Shown here: positions 16,712-24,725 of the stretch, one piece after another | Layout: the number at the start of each line of letters is the position of its first letter | How positions within the stretch are numbered: position 1 is the first letter of the stretch | Assembly (NCBI GenBank): GCA_020724775.1 | Contig: DYGG01000011.1 | Span: forward strand, 1 to 64,000 | DNA length: 64,000 bases | Direction of reading: 5' to 3' | DNA from: Ignavibacterium sp. | Lineage (GTDB): Bacteria > Zixibacteria > MSB-5A5 > GN15 > PGXB01 | The notes under the pieces: model-generated | Database searches by the model: none | Told to the model about the DNA's origin: nothing | What the model saw: the letters and a program-made list of their open reading frames with translations, nothing else | Position numbers and translations under genes: made by a program

Positions 16712-17338
16712 TTATTTGCCGGCTTCTTTCTTGCCTGCTATGTCCTTAAGAATCACCATCTTACGGATGACGACATCCTCCAGGGGTTTATTGGCCACGC
16801 CAGTCTTTACTTTCCCAATCTTGTGCAGGGTCTCATATCCTTCCATCAGTTTCCCGAAAGCGGTGTACTGACCGTTCAGATGGGGAGCCGCCGCAAGACA
16901 GATGAAGAATTGGCAGGATGCCGAATTTGGCTGTGGTCCGCGGGCCATCGAAAGAATTCCTTCGACATGCTTTATATCGGAGAATTCAGCCGGAAGAGTA
17001 TACCCGGCGTCACCGCTTCCATTTCCTTTCGGGTCGCCGCCTTGAATCATGAAGCCGTCAATTATTCGGTGGAATATCAAACCATCATAAAATCTTTCCC
17101 GAATCCTGGCGAGCATACTGTCGACATGTTTAGGGGCAACATCACGAAACAGCTCCAGTTTCATCGTGCCGTAATCGGTCTCGATGGCGATTTCGGGGTT
17201 GTCCGGTTTTCTTTTTTCATACTTGGCTTCGGTCTTCTTGGGGGTTGACCCCTGCCCGCTCTTGCCCGCCTGCTCATCGGCCATAGCCAGGCCGAATAGG
17301 AATGCCGTCAGAAACATAATGGTCAGTACCGCTTTCAT
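16712..17338 (-). CDS. Exported cyclophilin-type peptidyl-prolyl cis-trans isomerase
   Basis: 208 aa. A signal peptide (MKAVLTIMFLTAFLFGLAMA) and a Lys/Pro-rich linker precede the cyclophilin domain (~45-205), which includes FHRIIDGFMIQGGDP, the SMARGPQPNSASCQFFI active-site loop and NGQYTAFGKLMEG. It is predicted to catalyse prolyl isomerisation in the periplasm. The ATG at 17338 is chosen because GAGG lies 7 nt upstream. The frame can be extended to a TTG at 17350, which falls on that Shine-Dalgarno sequence. Confidence 0.9.
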   Translation of the reverse strand: MKAVLTIMFLTAFLFGLAMADEQAGKSGQGSTPKKTEAKYEKRKPDNPEIAIETDYGTMKLELFRDVAPKHVDSMLARIRERFYDGLIFHRIIDGFMIQGGDPKGNGSGDAGYTLPAEFSDIKHVEGILSMARGPQPNSASCQFFICLAAAPHLNGQYTAFGKLMEGYETLHKIGKVKTGVANKPLEDVVIRKMVILKDIAGKKEAGK

Positions 17339-17459
17339 TTTAAACCTCAAAGAAGTTGTTCTTTCTCACAAAATCAAATAATACTTCATTATACTCCCGG
17401 AGTCAAACTCCAATTGAAAGTCTGCCGCAAAAATTTGACGGGGCGAATTAAAAAAACGA

Positions 17460-17488
17460 TTGACTTGAACCGGATTTTCTGCAATAGT
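17460..17488 (+). promoter_or_regulatory. Candidate sigma-70-type promoter for a small RNA
   Basis: TTGACT (17460-17465) and AATAGT (17483-17488) are separated by exactly 17 nt. The -35 matches 5 of 6 and the -10 matches 4 of 6 consensus bases. No gene follows on + before the terminator at 17551, so it would drive an ~80-nt transcript. Confidence 0.4.
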
Positions 17489-17494
17489 AGTGTC

Positions 17495-17577
17495 AGAGCG
17501 AAGAAGACTTCTCTTCGTAGATGCTTCATTGCCTCTAAACAATTGTAGCAAAAGCCCCGCTTTCACGGGGCTTTTTA
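17495..17577 (+). ncRNA. Candidate small RNA of about 80 nt
   Basis: Predicted from the promoter at 17460-17488 and the terminator at 17551-17576. It contains a hairpin CGAAGA (17499-17504) / TCTTCG (17512-17517), an unpaired A/T-rich middle and a GC-rich terminator stem. No known RNA family was recognised. The alternative is that the terminator simply serves the - strand gene at 17659 and the promoter match is chance. Confidence 0.3.
17551..17576. terminator. Bidirectional intrinsic terminator
   Basis: AAAGCCCCG-CTTTCA-CGGGGCTTTTT forms a strong stem with T runs on both strands. It would end the - strand gene at 17659-18162 as well as any + strand small transcript. Confidence 0.75.
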
Positions 17578-17658
17578 ATTACCGCAAAGAGAACCTGTTA
17601 AGGTGCGGGATTCCATGCCCGCCGTGGGATGATAGGTTAATAAGTTCCGACCTTTGCG

Positions 17659-18162
17659 TTACATCGTTCGCGCCTGAAGTTTCTCCTTGAACATTTTCAC
17701 GGAGCCGGCGGGATCTTTTGTTGCCATTTCGTGGCAGGCGTGGGTGCAGCAGGCGTACGATTTACCTTCATGATTGATATATTCCGTAGTTTCATCAATA
17801 ATGAATTCCTTGCCGCATCCGCATAATGCCTTAGTGCCTTTTTCAGTCACGGCGGTGACATTGGCAACCGCCAGTTTGAGACTGTTGAGTTCTGTCAGTT
17901 TGTCCCTGAATGCCGCTTCACTCATTCTGGCTGCCGCAGCCGGGTCTTTCATAGCCATATCGTGACAACCCTTGCTGCAGCAGGCATATTCTTTGTCGCC
18001 GGATTTGATGTAAAGGGTATTCTGGTCCGGGACAAATACTTTGCCACAGCCGCAGACCGCCAGGGTGTTGGCTCCCGTGGCGGCGGTGAGTTCGGTTGTC
18101 GCGAAAAGGACCGCAATCGCCAGCAGAAGCAACATAGGCATTTTGAAGTTACTCCTGAACAT
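17659..18162 (-). CDS. Exported protein with two CGCGK...CC metal-binding-like domains
   Basis: 167 aa. After a signal peptide (~1-28) two copies of one domain follow: CGCGKVFVPD...YACCSKGCHDMAMKDP (residues ~38-75) and CGCGKEFIID...YACCTHACHEMATKDP (~113-150). Each has two Cys in CGCG, two in CC, one more Cys in CH and two His. The spacing resembles TRASH/YHS-like treble-clef metal-binding modules, so binding of a soft metal (Cu, Zn, Hg) or redox sensing in the periplasm is a reasonable guess, not shown. AGGAGG lies 6 nt before ATG. The ~160-nt upstream region is strongly structured (see 18203-18309). Confidence 0.75.
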   Translation of the reverse strand: MFRSNFKMPMLLLLAIAVLFATTELTAATGANTLAVCGCGKVFVPDQNTLYIKSGDKEYACCSKGCHDMAMKDPAAAARMSEAAFRDKLTELNSLKLAVANVTAVTEKGTKALCGCGKEFIIDETTEYINHEGKSYACCTHACHEMATKDPAGSVKMFKEKLQARTM

Positions 18163-18202
18163 GGTTTACCTCCTATGAGATTTTGAAAATCGCTCGTACC
18201 CA

Positions 18203-18309
18203 CCGCCGACGTCAGGCGGTCGCCTCAAATTTATGATGGGAAAGCAACCGACTGTGATGTCGGCCCGGGACGAATCCCACAAGTCTAATAACTTATACGC
18301 CGGGAGACC
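18203..18309 (+). promoter_or_regulatory. Structured RNA element resembling a cobalamin riboswitch (orientation uncertain)
   Basis: GGTC (18218-18221) closes on GACC (18306-18309). Inside are TGGGA/TCCCA, CCGAC/GTCGG and AAGT/ACTT stems, and a CCGCC/GGCGG hairpin precedes (18203-18219). On + it has a GGGAA box (18238-18242) and GCCGGGAGACC (18299-18309), one mismatch from the first 11 conserved bases of the B12 box. The GGUG-AAA-UCC core of standard cobalamin riboswitches is not well matched, and no + strand gene follows. On - it would be the 5' UTR of the gene at 17659-18162. Confidence 0.35.
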
Positions 18310-18349
18310 AATAGTAGATTAATATGGTCTATAATAAAATTCCGGTGAA

Positions 18350-18379
18350 ACAAAAAGGGTGGGGAAATTTCCCCACCCT
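18350..18379 (-). terminator. Intrinsic terminator of the glycine-zipper lipoprotein gene
   Basis: The perfect palindrome GGGTGGGGAAATTTCCCCACCC (positions 18357-18378) is followed on the - strand by TTTTTGTTT. It lies just downstream of the - strand gene at 18405-19259. Confidence 0.8.
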
Positions 18380-18404
18380 GCGATAGGTTATTTGAATATA
18401 TATC

Positions 18405-19259
18405 TTATTTGGTGGTCTCTTTGACGGCGGGAGATACCAGAGTGACATCGAATTCCCGACCCTCTTTGAGCGTTACCTGGTCTTTGTGCAGGACAGCCCC
18501 CAGGACACCGCCGGCGACCGCGCCGACCGCTGCGCCCTTGACGGCATCTTTGGTTTTGCCGCCGGTCACACCGCCGATGACACCGCCGGCAACCGCGCCA
18601 ATGCCGGCATCACGGGCTATGCTTGTCCCCTGTTCTCCGGGGTGAATCACGCCGCTGCCATCCTTAGTAACGATGTACCCTTCCATTGGGATAGGTCCTT
18701 CACCCGGCAGAATCAGACTGGTAAATTTCAGTTTAATATAGGCTTTGGCGTCTTCGGCTTTGCCGTCATTAAGGTCGGCCACCACTCCCTCGAGCATACT
18801 CCCTTCCGGTATTGGAAGGCTCTCTCCCTGTTCGGCAGGACCTTTTATGATAGCGCGAACTTTGTCCCCTATCTTGCTTTCGCCGGTTGAAACCTGATTG
18901 AGCAATGCGATATGCAATGCAGTATTGGCAGGCAGAATGGTAGTCTTGACAACTTGCGGTTTCGGTGGAGCAACTGCCTTAGGCTCTTCTTTCACCACTG
19001 GCTTCTGTGCCGGTTTCTGCTCCGTGGTAGCCGGCTTCTGGGCCGGTTTTTCTGCCGGCTTTTCCGCTACTGTAGTAGTGGTGTCCAGCAAGGCTTTCTC
19101 GCCGTAGTCGGCGGGAAGGCCGCTTTCTTCTTCGGTTTCTTTCGCCTTCTCCTTATCGGAACTGCAGCCGGCGAAATAGCCGACGGCAAGGAAAAGAGCA
19201 AAGATTCCCAGAATTAATAAGATAATTCTTCCGGTATGTAACGGGGTGCGGGCGGTCAT
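18405..19259 (-). CDS. Putative lipoprotein with glycine-zipper region
   Basis: 284 aa. An N-terminal hydrophobic segment (LILGIFALFLAVGYF) ends in a lipobox-like FAGC with Cys near residue 32, so it is probably lipid-anchored. A linker rich in E, K, P, Q and T follows (about 35-105, repeated EKPA/QKPA). Then comes a beta domain (about 105-200, ALHIALLNQVSTGESKIGDKV) of a type seen in TrbI-like and YMGG-like proteins, a glycine zipper (AGIGAVAGGVIGGVTGGK, GAAVGAVAGGVLGAV) and a short beta tail. Glycine zippers commonly insert in or pack against membranes. A good ribosome binding site (AAGGAGGAAG) lies before ATG. Specific function unknown. Confidence 0.78.
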   Translation of the reverse strand: MTARTPLHTGRIILLILGIFALFLAVGYFAGCSSDKEKAKETEEESGLPADYGEKALLDTTTTVAEKPAEKPAQKPATTEQKPAQKPVVKEEPKAVAPPKPQVVKTTILPANTALHIALLNQVSTGESKIGDKVRAIIKGPAEQGESLPIPEGSMLEGVVADLNDGKAEDAKAYIKLKFTSLILPGEGPIPMEGYIVTKDGSGVIHPGEQGTSIARDAGIGAVAGGVIGGVTGGKTKDAVKGAAVGAVAGGVLGAVLHKDQVTLKEGREFDVTLVSPAVKETTK

Positions 19260-19366
19260 TTCTTCCTCCTTAAAGAATGCTTAGTCATTAGTAATTCGAC
19301 AAATTTTAAAAAAAAAATTACATTAATTCAACAAAAATATGAGATGCTTGTTTCAATTTAAAACCT

Positions 19367-19395
19367 CAAAACCGCTTGATTTTGGGGCGGTTTTG
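19367..19395. repeat. Inverted repeat in the divergent gap before tRNA-Ala
   Basis: CAAAACCGC (19367-19375) and GCGGTTTTG (19387-19395) form a 9-bp stem with an 11-nt loop in A/T-rich sequence. It lies between the divergent lipoprotein gene and the tRNA, where no transcript is expected to end. It could be a terminator remnant or an operator. Confidence 0.4.
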
Positions 19396-19458
19396 TGTTA
19401 ATTGGCGTAAGATTGAGCGACGTTTCTTGCCTCAGGAAAGCGTCGCGAGTAACAAAAT

Positions 19459-19531
19459 GGGGCAGTAGCTCAGCTGGGAGAGCATCACGTTCGCAACGTG
19501 AGGGTCGGCGGTTCGAATCCGCTCTGCTCCA
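19459..19531 (+). tRNA. tRNA-Ala (anticodon CGC)
   Basis: Full cloverleaf: acceptor GGGGCAG/CTGCTCC, D arm GCTCAGCTGGGAGAGC, anticodon stem TCACG/CGTGA with loop TTCGCAA (anticodon CGC, codon GCG), T arm with GTTCGAATCC. The G3-U70 wobble pair, the alanine identity element, is present. The discriminator is A. The 3' CCA is not encoded (the discriminator is followed by TTA), so it must be added by nucleotidyltransferase. Confidence 0.96.
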
Positions 19532-19554
19532 TTAAAAATTTTAGGGATATTTTT

Positions 19555-19822
<268 letters not shown>

Positions 19823-19837
19823 GATTATTAAAATCCA

Positions 19838-21535
19838 ATGTCATATCAGGTACTGGCAAGGAAATACAGGCCGCAGCAGTTTGATGATATTGTGGCGCAG
19901 GAGCATGTTACCCGAACGCTGAAAAACGCGGTCAGTTCGCAGAGGCTGTCATCGGGGTATCTCTTTTCCGGTCCACGGGGAACCGGCAAAACCACCACGG
20001 CGAGAATTCTCGCCAAGGCGCTTAACTGCATCAATGGTCCCACCCCAACCCCCTGCGACAAATGCCCCTCATGTCTCGAGATTATCTCCGGCTCTTCGCT
20101 TGATGTTCTGGAAATCGATGCCGCTTCCAATACCGGGGTCGATGATGTCAGGACTCTTCGGGAAAACGTACGATATCTTCCCACTTCCGGGAAAAAACGG
20201 GTTTATATCATAGATGAAGTTCATCGTCTTTCCGGCTCGGCATTTGATGCCCTCTTGAAGACTCTGGAGGAGCCGCCCCCGCATGTCGTTTTCATATTCG
20301 CCACCACGGAGCCGTTCAAAGTTCCGGAAACAATTCGCTCCCGAACGCAGCGGTATGAATTCAGACGGGTAAACGTTTCCGACCTGGCGGCGCACATCAA
20401 GAAGGTGGCGGCGGCGGAAAAGATCGAGATTGAGGAAGAAGCGGTTTATATACTGGCGCGCAAAGCCGATGGCGCCGTGCGGGATTCTCTATCGTTTCTC
20501 GACCAACTTTCGGCATTTGCCGGAGAGAAGATTACCCCGCGGCATATAATCGAAGCCCTGGGACTGGTGGACCGTCAGTTTTACCTCAAATATATCGACG
20601 CCGTGGCGGCGAAAGACTGCCCCTCAAGTCTCGCCGTGGTCAAAGAATTAATTGATGCGGGAGTGGAGATTCCGGAATTTACTCAGGGGCTGATTGAACA
20701 TCTGCGTGCCCTGCTCATTTTGCAGAACGCCCGGGAGCCGCAGAAAATTCTGGAGGTTTCCGATTCTGAAATTGCCGATTACCAAAAACAATCGGACTAC
20801 TTTTCGACCGGTGACCTCTTGCGGATGATTAAGATAGTTACCGACCTGAGTCAGGACCTCAAGAGTGGTCTGGACCAGCGGCTGCTGCTGGAAACGGCGA
20901 CTCTGCGTCTGGCATGCCTGGAATCGACCGTGCTTTTTGAAGATATCATCGCCCACCTCTCCGAGCCATCCGATGGTATTGCAGGAGAATCTGAGACAGA
21001 CCTCTTCGGCTTGCCCCGGAAACCGGGTGCGCTTGAGACGGCGCCGACATCAAGCGGCGAGAAAGCCGACCTCTTCTCCGACCTCAGTGGAGCCGCAGAG
21101 GAGATTTCCGCCGGCACACCGGTCAAAGCGCTCAATCTTCCGATGGTGCAGACCAACTGGACACGGTTCATTGAACATCTGAAAAAAGAGAGCCCGATGC
21201 TATCGGCGCTTCTGGCAATGGCAGAGATTAAGGAAGTCAAAGACAATGTCATCACTGCCATTTTTCATAATGCCGGCGGAACAAGCAAGCAGGTGGTCGA
21301 AAAACCGCAATATGTTCAGACAATCACCGCTTCCCTGCGGGATTTTTTCAAGACCAATTTGAAAATTAAGTTTGAAGTCGATATGACCAAGAAACCGCCG
21401 GTAACGATTACCAGAAACGCCCCTGAGCCGGAGAAGATTGACACGGAAAAACTCCTCGCCGAAGATGAGAAACTTCGGAACCTGGTGGAGCGGATTGACG
21501 GGGAGATAATCGGAAAGAAGAAGGCGGAGGAATAA
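19838..21535 (+). CDS. dnaX: DNA polymerase III subunit gamma/tau
   Basis: 565 aa clamp-loader ATPase. AAA+ core: SYQVLARKYRPQQFDD start signature, Walker A GPRGTGKTT (45-53), a zinc site built from CINGPTPTPCDKCPSC, Walker B IIDEVHRLS, and sensor 1 FIFATTEP. Domain III follows to ~365. The C-terminal ~200 residues are divergent, shorter than E. coli tau, and end in a Lys/Glu-rich tail. No canonical slippery heptamer for a programmed gamma frameshift was found. The start is an ATG 15 nt after the SRP RNA without an evident ribosome binding site. It is followed by ybaB and recR, the conserved dnaX-ybaB-recR order. Confidence 0.95.
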   Translation: MSYQVLARKYRPQQFDDIVAQEHVTRTLKNAVSSQRLSSGYLFSGPRGTGKTTTARILAKALNCINGPTPTPCDKCPSCLEIISGSSLDVLEIDAASNTGVDDVRTLRENVRYLPTSGKKRVYIIDEVHRLSGSAFDALLKTLEEPPPHVVFIFATTEPFKVPETIRSRTQRYEFRRVNVSDLAAHIKKVAAAEKIEIEEEAVYILARKADGAVRDSLSFLDQLSAFAGEKITPRHIIEALGLVDRQFYLKYIDAVAAKDCPSSLAVVKELIDAGVEIPEFTQGLIEHLRALLILQNAREPQKILEVSDSEIADYQKQSDYFSTGDLLRMIKIVTDLSQDLKSGLDQRLLLETATLRLACLESTVLFEDIIAHLSEPSDGIAGESETDLFGLPRKPGALETAPTSSGEKADLFSDLSGAAEEISAGTPVKALNLPMVQTNWTRFIEHLKKESPMLSALLAMAEIKEVKDNVITAIFHNAGGTSKQVVEKPQYVQTITASLRDFFKTNLKIKFEVDMTKKPPVTITRNAPEPEKIDTEKLLAEDEKLRNLVERIDGEIIGKKKAEE

Positions 21536-21555
21536 GCAACAAGCGACGGGAGTAG

Positions 21556-21580
21556 GTCAAAATCCCTCTTGGGTTTTGAC
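21556..21580 (+). repeat. Hairpin-forming repeat between dnaX and ybaB
   Basis: GTCAAAA-t-CC pairs with GG-g-TTTTGAC around CTCTT. No T tract follows, so it is unlikely to be a simple terminator. The half-site GTCAAAACCC recurs upstream of scpA at about 58092, suggesting a dispersed palindrome family. Confidence 0.45.
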
Positions 21581-21700
21581 GGACAGGAGAATAAAGAGCG
21601 ACATAAATTGAGATCAGAAGTGTCGAAGCCTAAGTCGCACGCGGCGACCAGGGAAGGATTTCGACCCATACGACGACCAAAACAGATTAGGAGATAAGTA

Positions 21701-22027
21701 ATGGCTAAAGGCGGTCTTGGCGATATGATGAAACAGTTCCAGAAGATGCAGGCGAAGATGGAGGAGATGCAGGCGAAACTGGAGCAGACACAGGTGGAAG
21801 GAACCTCCGGCGGCGGGATGGTCAAAGTCATCGCCAACGGCAAACAGGATATCCTTGAGATAAAAATCGACCCGGAAGTGGTCAACCCGGACGATGTGGA
21901 AATGCTACAGGATTTAATCGTGGCGGCGGTAAACCAGGCGCGCCAGAAAGCAGCGGAACTGCAGGCGTCACAAATGCAAGAATTGACCGGCGGATTGAAT
22001 ATTCCGGGACTGAATCTTCCCTTTTGA
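21701..22027 (+). CDS. ybaB: YbaB/EbfC family nucleoid-associated protein
   Basis: 108 aa. Small DNA-binding protein: the N-terminal helical region is Met/Gln-rich (MMKQFQKMQAKMEEMQAKLEQ), followed by VEGTSGGGMVKVIANGKQDILEIKIDPE, the family core. It forms dimers that bind and bridge DNA. Ribosome binding site AGGAGATAAGTA precedes ATG. It sits in the conserved dnaX-ybaB-recR cluster and its stop is adjacent to or overlaps the recR start. Confidence 0.94.
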   Translation: MAKGGLGDMMKQFQKMQAKMEEMQAKLEQTQVEGTSGGGMVKVIANGKQDILEIKIDPEVVNPDDVEMLQDLIVAAVNQARQKAAELQASQMQELTGGLNIPGLNLPF

Positions 22028-22032
22028 AAACT

Positions 22033-22629
22033 ATGTTCAAATCGTCGGAATCGATAGAGAAATTAATCAGCAACCTGGCGCGTCTTCCGGGGATAGGTCG
22101 AAAATCGGCCGGACGGCTGGCTTTTCATCTTTTGAAGGTATCCAAAGAAGAAGCGCTGGAACTGGCGGACGCCATCAAGGATGTTAAGGAAAAAGTCGGC
22201 TTCTGTTCCATCTGCAATAATATCTCTGAGGTTGACCCCTGCTATATCTGCAGCGACCCCAGTCGGCGCCAGGATATAATTTGCGTGGTGGAAGAAGCCT
22301 CCGACCTGCTCGCTCTCGACAAGGCGGAAGGCTTTAAGGGATTGTATCATGTTCTGGGCGGAAAAATCTCCCCTCTGGATGGAATCGGACCGGATGACCT
22401 GAAAATCAGCGAACTTCTGGCGCGGATAAATCAAGATATTAAGGAAGTCATTGTCGCCACCAATCCAAATGTTGAAGGGGAAGCCACCGCCCTGCATCTG
22501 GCGAAACTTCTCAAGCCGCTCGGAGTAAAAATCACCAGAATCGCCCGGGGCCTCCCGGTCGGCGGCGACTTGGAATATGCCGACGGGATGACACTCTCGC
22601 GGGCGCTGGAAGGACGACAGGAAATCTGA
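22033..22629 (+). CDS. recR: Recombination mediator protein RecR
   Basis: 198 aa. Acts with RecO/RecF in loading RecA at gaps. It has an N-terminal helix-hairpin-helix (LARLPGIGRKSAGRLAFHLL), a zinc finger (CSICNNIS...CYICSD), a Toprim domain (ICVVEEASDLLALDKAEGFKGLYHVLGG) and the C-terminal Walker-B-like stretch (ARGLPVGGDLEYADG). ATG 22033 gives the family-typical start. A TTG at 22024 overlapping the ybaB stop (TTGA) is an alternative that adds three residues. Confidence 0.94.
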   Translation: MFKSSESIEKLISNLARLPGIGRKSAGRLAFHLLKVSKEEALELADAIKDVKEKVGFCSICNNISEVDPCYICSDPSRRQDIICVVEEASDLLALDKAEGFKGLYHVLGGKISPLDGIGPDDLKISELLARINQDIKEVIVATNPNVEGEATALHLAKLLKPLGVKITRIARGLPVGGDLEYADGMTLSRALEGRQEI

Positions 22630-22642
22630 GACTCCGCTATTC

Positions 22643-24715
22643 ATGAATGAACAACATCACCCAGGCGACAAAACGGCGGCAATTGTTATCCCCGCGCTAT
22701 TGTTCCTGACTGTCATCTTAATTGCCGGCGGCGGGAAATTTCTGAATGTCAATTGGGGCATTGACCAGGTCGCTTTATTCCCAACTTATATTCAAATCAT
22801 CTGGTTCGCGCTGTTACTATTGTCGCTGGCAGGAACGATTTCGGGCTGGAGCGGATTGGGCCCGATGGAGCGTCTCAACCGGCTACTTTGGGAAGAGAAA
22901 AATGCGAAAGTCCGCTGGGGGCTCTTTGGTATATTAGCCCTTCTTTTCATTGTTTTTCGCTTCGAGGCGCATCTCTACGGTGACGCCTATATCAAAATTT
23001 CCAATTTGAGCCAGAAAGCGGTGCCGATATTCCGCTGGTACGAGTATGGAGGGAATCTTCTCCCCTACCTGCTCTACCTGCCGCTGAAAGCAAGCGGCGT
23101 AAAGCCGGAAATCGCCGCCGTCTGGGGATTCCAGACTGTTTCCATCCTCTCCGGCCTCATCTTCCTCTTTACCGGACACAAGATTGCTGAAAAGATATCT
23201 TCCGATAACAACGGCAAAACTCTTTTCTACTGTTTGATACTCTTCTCGGGATTGACCCTGTTTAGTTTTGGCATGGCGGAAGTCTATGCTCCGCTTTTAC
23301 CGCTGGCCGCTTTGTTCATTCTGCAAGCCTTCAGATACTATGAGACTCGGAATACGAAAAATCTGCTTCTGCTTTTACTGATAGCCGTTATCGGACTTTT
23401 CTTTAATCTGCTGTTTCTCGCGGTGTTGCCGTCGGCAATTTTCGCGGCGGCAGGTCATCTCGTCAACCGCTCCAGGAAGGAATCTATAACAGCCCTGGTG
23501 GCAAGCCTCGCCCTCCTCGGGGGCGCGATTGCGGCCGTATATGTCCTGGCATCGGACGATATCGCCATAGCCCGTCACTTTCTGCCGCTTTGGGATAAGT
23601 TTCCCCATATCGATTACAGCATATTCAGTTTGAAACATCTGGCAGATATTCTGAATCTGGCGGTGCTGTTTGCCCCGCTCTTCATCCTCTTTTTATATTT
23701 TTCGGCGGTGCGGATAATCAAGAAAGAGCGACAACCGATAGACACTTTTCTGGCCCTTTTACGTGTCGCTCAGGTAGCGCTGATATTTGTGCTGGTTCCT
23801 CTTAATGGAATGGCGCGCGATATCCCTCTATTTGGATTCCTGTTGACAGGGGTGATTTTTTTTGGCGCCTACTCCCTGACGGTGAACGATTCCCCTCCCG
23901 CTCTGAAATTAAGACGGCTGCCGTTTCTTGCTTTTGCCTGTCTATTGGTGCTTCCCACTTATATGGTTCATCTCATTCCCTCCAGAACAGTTGCGCACCT
24001 GGACCGTTTCCTTTCATACAATGAAGACCACTATGAAAAAGCCCTGCTGGCAATGCGCGATTATTTCTACACCGCCGGCAACTATTCTGAAGCGGACCGG
24101 CGAGAGCAGATGATACCGGGGAAATCGAAGACTGCCCTGGAGTCGAAACTGGTGGAGGACCTGTTTGTCAACGAGCGGGTAAATGACGCCTATGCTTACG
24201 CCGTTCGCCTGGTTGAAGGGCATCCGTACACCGCTCATTATCGGATGCAGTTGGGTAACCTGCTCAAATATTTCAAACGGTACCCGGAAGCCGAAAGAGA
24301 GTTGAAACTCTCAATCGAACTGGAGCCGTACAACGCCGACTATTATTATTTCCTGGCGCAGTTGTACACCGAGATGAATCTGCGGCAGAAAGCGTTCGAG
24401 ACCCTGGAGCGGGCATATTCCTTTTCTCCGGACAATATTTTGATTCTCTCGGGGCTGGCGGCGCACCATTTCCGCCTCGGAGAACTGGAGCGCGCGGAAT
24501 TCTATGCCAACGAAGGGATAAGAATGGACCCCGATGAACCATATCCGTACATGTTCAAGGGAATGGTCGAAGAAAAACAGGGAAGACTGCAGCAGGCTCT
24601 GGAAAGTTACGGCCGCTTTATCAAACTAAACGAGAATCTTCCTGAGATTCCCGATATCCGTCGCCGGATGAACAGTATCGTCCTCAAGATGCGGGAAACG
24701 ACGCCGACCGAATAA
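22643..24715 (+). CDS. Polytopic membrane protein with C-terminal TPR repeats
   Basis: 690 aa. Roughly eleven hydrophobic segments fill residues 10-440. A conserved-looking acidic loop after the third (FEAHLYGDAY) recalls the first extracytoplasmic loop of GT-C glycosyltransferases. A soluble C-terminal domain of at least four TPR units follows (~500-680: RMQLGNLLKYFKRYPEAERE, YYYFLAQLYTEMNLRQKAFE, ILSGLAAHHFRLGELERAE). The combination suits a membrane enzyme or assembly factor with a protein-binding platform. The glycosyltransferase idea is inference only, and no DXD motif is certain. It starts 13 nt after recR. Confidence 0.7.
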   Translation: MNEQHHPGDKTAAIVIPALLFLTVILIAGGGKFLNVNWGIDQVALFPTYIQIIWFALLLLSLAGTISGWSGLGPMERLNRLLWEEKNAKVRWGLFGILALLFIVFRFEAHLYGDAYIKISNLSQKAVPIFRWYEYGGNLLPYLLYLPLKASGVKPEIAAVWGFQTVSILSGLIFLFTGHKIAEKISSDNNGKTLFYCLILFSGLTLFSFGMAEVYAPLLPLAALFILQAFRYYETRNTKNLLLLLLIAVIGLFFNLLFLAVLPSAIFAAAGHLVNRSRKESITALVASLALLGGAIAAVYVLASDDIAIARHFLPLWDKFPHIDYSIFSLKHLADILNLAVLFAPLFILFLYFSAVRIIKKERQPIDTFLALLRVAQVALIFVLVPLNGMARDIPLFGFLLTGVIFFGAYSLTVNDSPPALKLRRLPFLAFACLLVLPTYMVHLIPSRTVAHLDRFLSYNEDHYEKALLAMRDYFYTAGNYSEADRREQMIPGKSKTALESKLVEDLFVNERVNDAYAYAVRLVEGHPYTAHYRMQLGNLLKYFKRYPEAERELKLSIELEPYNADYYYFLAQLYTEMNLRQKAFETLERAYSFSPDNILILSGLAAHHFRLGELERAEFYANEGIRMDPDEPYPYMFKGMVEEKQGRLQQALESYGRFIKLNENLPEIPDIRRRMNSIVLKMRETTPTE

Positions 24716-24725
24716 AGAAATTCCG

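Noticed and set aside
21180-21192. Run of A in dnaX as a programmed frameshift site.
   Set aside because: The reading frame (CTG AAA AAA GAG) does not match the X-XXY-YYZ slippery pattern, and no downstream stop in the alternate frame or stimulatory stem was evident.
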